From positions 248,001-312,000 of the forward strand of contig WPIO01000211.1 in the NCBI GenBank assembly GCA_009760855.2: a DNA stretch of 64,000 nt, in the 5' to 3' direction. The notes under the pieces are model-generated. The model had not been told where the DNA came from. It saw only the letters and a list, made by a program, of their open reading frames with translations, and did no database searches. A program made the position numbers and the translations under genes. Position 1 is the first letter of the stretch. Each line of letters begins with the position of its first letter. Below are positions 63,285-64,000 of this stretch, one piece after another. Source of the DNA: Cristatella mucedo. Its lineage: Eukaryota; Bryozoa; Phylactolaemata; Cristatellidae.

Positions 63285-63870
63285 GATAAACGAAAAAAAT
63301 ACCATGGTTAAGGGTTTCATGCATCGGATCAGCAGGCATAATCACATAAAGGACGAATCACAGGGACCCACTAAATGCTGGCAGATAGGCTGGAGCCAAA
63401 GAATGAAAGGACCTATTACTGAGTTGCAAAACCTTGAAGTCGATGTATTGCTTGACTGGGAGCCATTTAAGTTTGTCAAGAAGTGATGAGATGTGGCAAC
63501 TGCGACGCTCACGACAGACAAGCATAGATGCCGAGTTGTTCAAAGCTGCGAGTGCCTGATTGCACAAGGCGAAAGACCAGGAAGCAGTGAGTTGCTTAAG
63601 TAAAGACTAGATGCCACAAATGCATGGGCCAATTTAGATGTGGCATCCCTGCCTAAATAAGCCCAAATTTTAGCAATGTTGTGTAGCTGAAAGTAGGCAA
63701 ACTCGACTGTGGAGCTAATGTGGTCGTCAAATTAAAGGTCACATGAGAACATAACGCCTAGATTTCGTGCAGATTCCAAAAGAGAAAATGGCAGAACTGA
63801 TTGTGAGCCTTAATAATCTTTCCCATTTATAAATGTTGTTAAGCCCAATTTCTGAATATTTCCAAGTCTT
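63285..63870 (-). mobile_element. LINE-A with internal deletion, inverted
   Basis: ATGGTTAAGGGTTTCATGCA, then GGACCCACTAAATGCTGGCA. At about 63380 the text jumps straight to GATAGGCTGGAGCCAAAGAA, which normally lies about 230 bp further on. The RT continues to about 63870. The rest to 64000 is unassigned. Confidence 0.85.
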
Positions 63871-64000
63871 AGTTGAAGATCTTCTACAGTCAGTTATTCA
63901 GGTGTCTTAGTGCACCTATGTCACCTGCACTAGTGTGCTTCGTGCCCTTGCAAGTACTCAAGTCGAGTTAACTTTGGAACTTACCCTCCAAAAAAAGTCA

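Overview
The window looks like nuclear DNA from a repeat-rich metazoan, probably an invertebrate. Coding segments are split by GT-AG introns of 0.2 to more than 3 kb. They are visibly GC-rich, with Ser/Ala/Gly/Gln-rich low-complexity sequence, and sit in AT-richer DNA full of retrotransposon debris and long CT/GA, CA and ATT arrays. There are no operons, rRNA genes, CRISPR arrays or bacterial signals. I cannot name the species.

Region 1 (about 0.6-30 kb, + strand) holds a Dbl-family RhoGEF gene. Four exons form a phase-consistent DH-PH module: 19242-19809, 21552-21641, 23724-24143 and 26859-27195. It most resembles the PLEKHG4/puratrophin-1/quattro group. A large disordered exon (14207-16138) joins the first DH exon in phase. 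Further candidate exons are at 639-1273, 8883-9094 and 12613-12779 upstream, and 27383-27515 and 29792-30035 downstream. Whether these belong to the same gene is not settled. The predicted protein is a guanine-nucleotide exchange factor acting on Rho-type GTPases at membranes.

Region 2 (about 30-56 kb) is almost entirely mobile-element remains. LINE-A is a CR1/L2-like non-LTR element with endonuclease and reverse transcriptase remnants, a 3' hairpin and an (ATT)n tail. LINE-B is a related element ending in TACAT-type repeats. SINE-A and SINE-B are two tRNA-derived SINEs, and SINE-B carries a LINE-A-like 3' hairpin. Repeat-C is an unclassified 1.2-1.7 kb repeat present twice, and one copy is split by a SINE-A. 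There is also a broken hAT-type transposase (50430-51570). Family names are mine.

Region 3 (56-60 kb, + strand) contains two tandem copies of one phase 1-1 exon encoding an IRS-type PTB domain. Copy 1 has lost the middle of the domain. Copy 2 keeps the domain but changes frame later in a trinucleotide repeat. Each copy is damaged where the other is intact.

Region 4 (60-64 kb) returns to LINE remains, a TGCCACGCCCTCC-like minisatellite, and a 3' LINE-A fragment with a perfect 22-bp target-site duplication. The most unusual signals are the complementary PTB exons, a nearly identical LINE-A inverted repeat inside a RhoGEF intron, a LINE/SINE shared tail hairpin, a roughly 22-bp micro-insertion with a 26-27-bp duplication, and an unclassified 324-bp insertion with a 17-bp duplication and a 24-bp palindrome.
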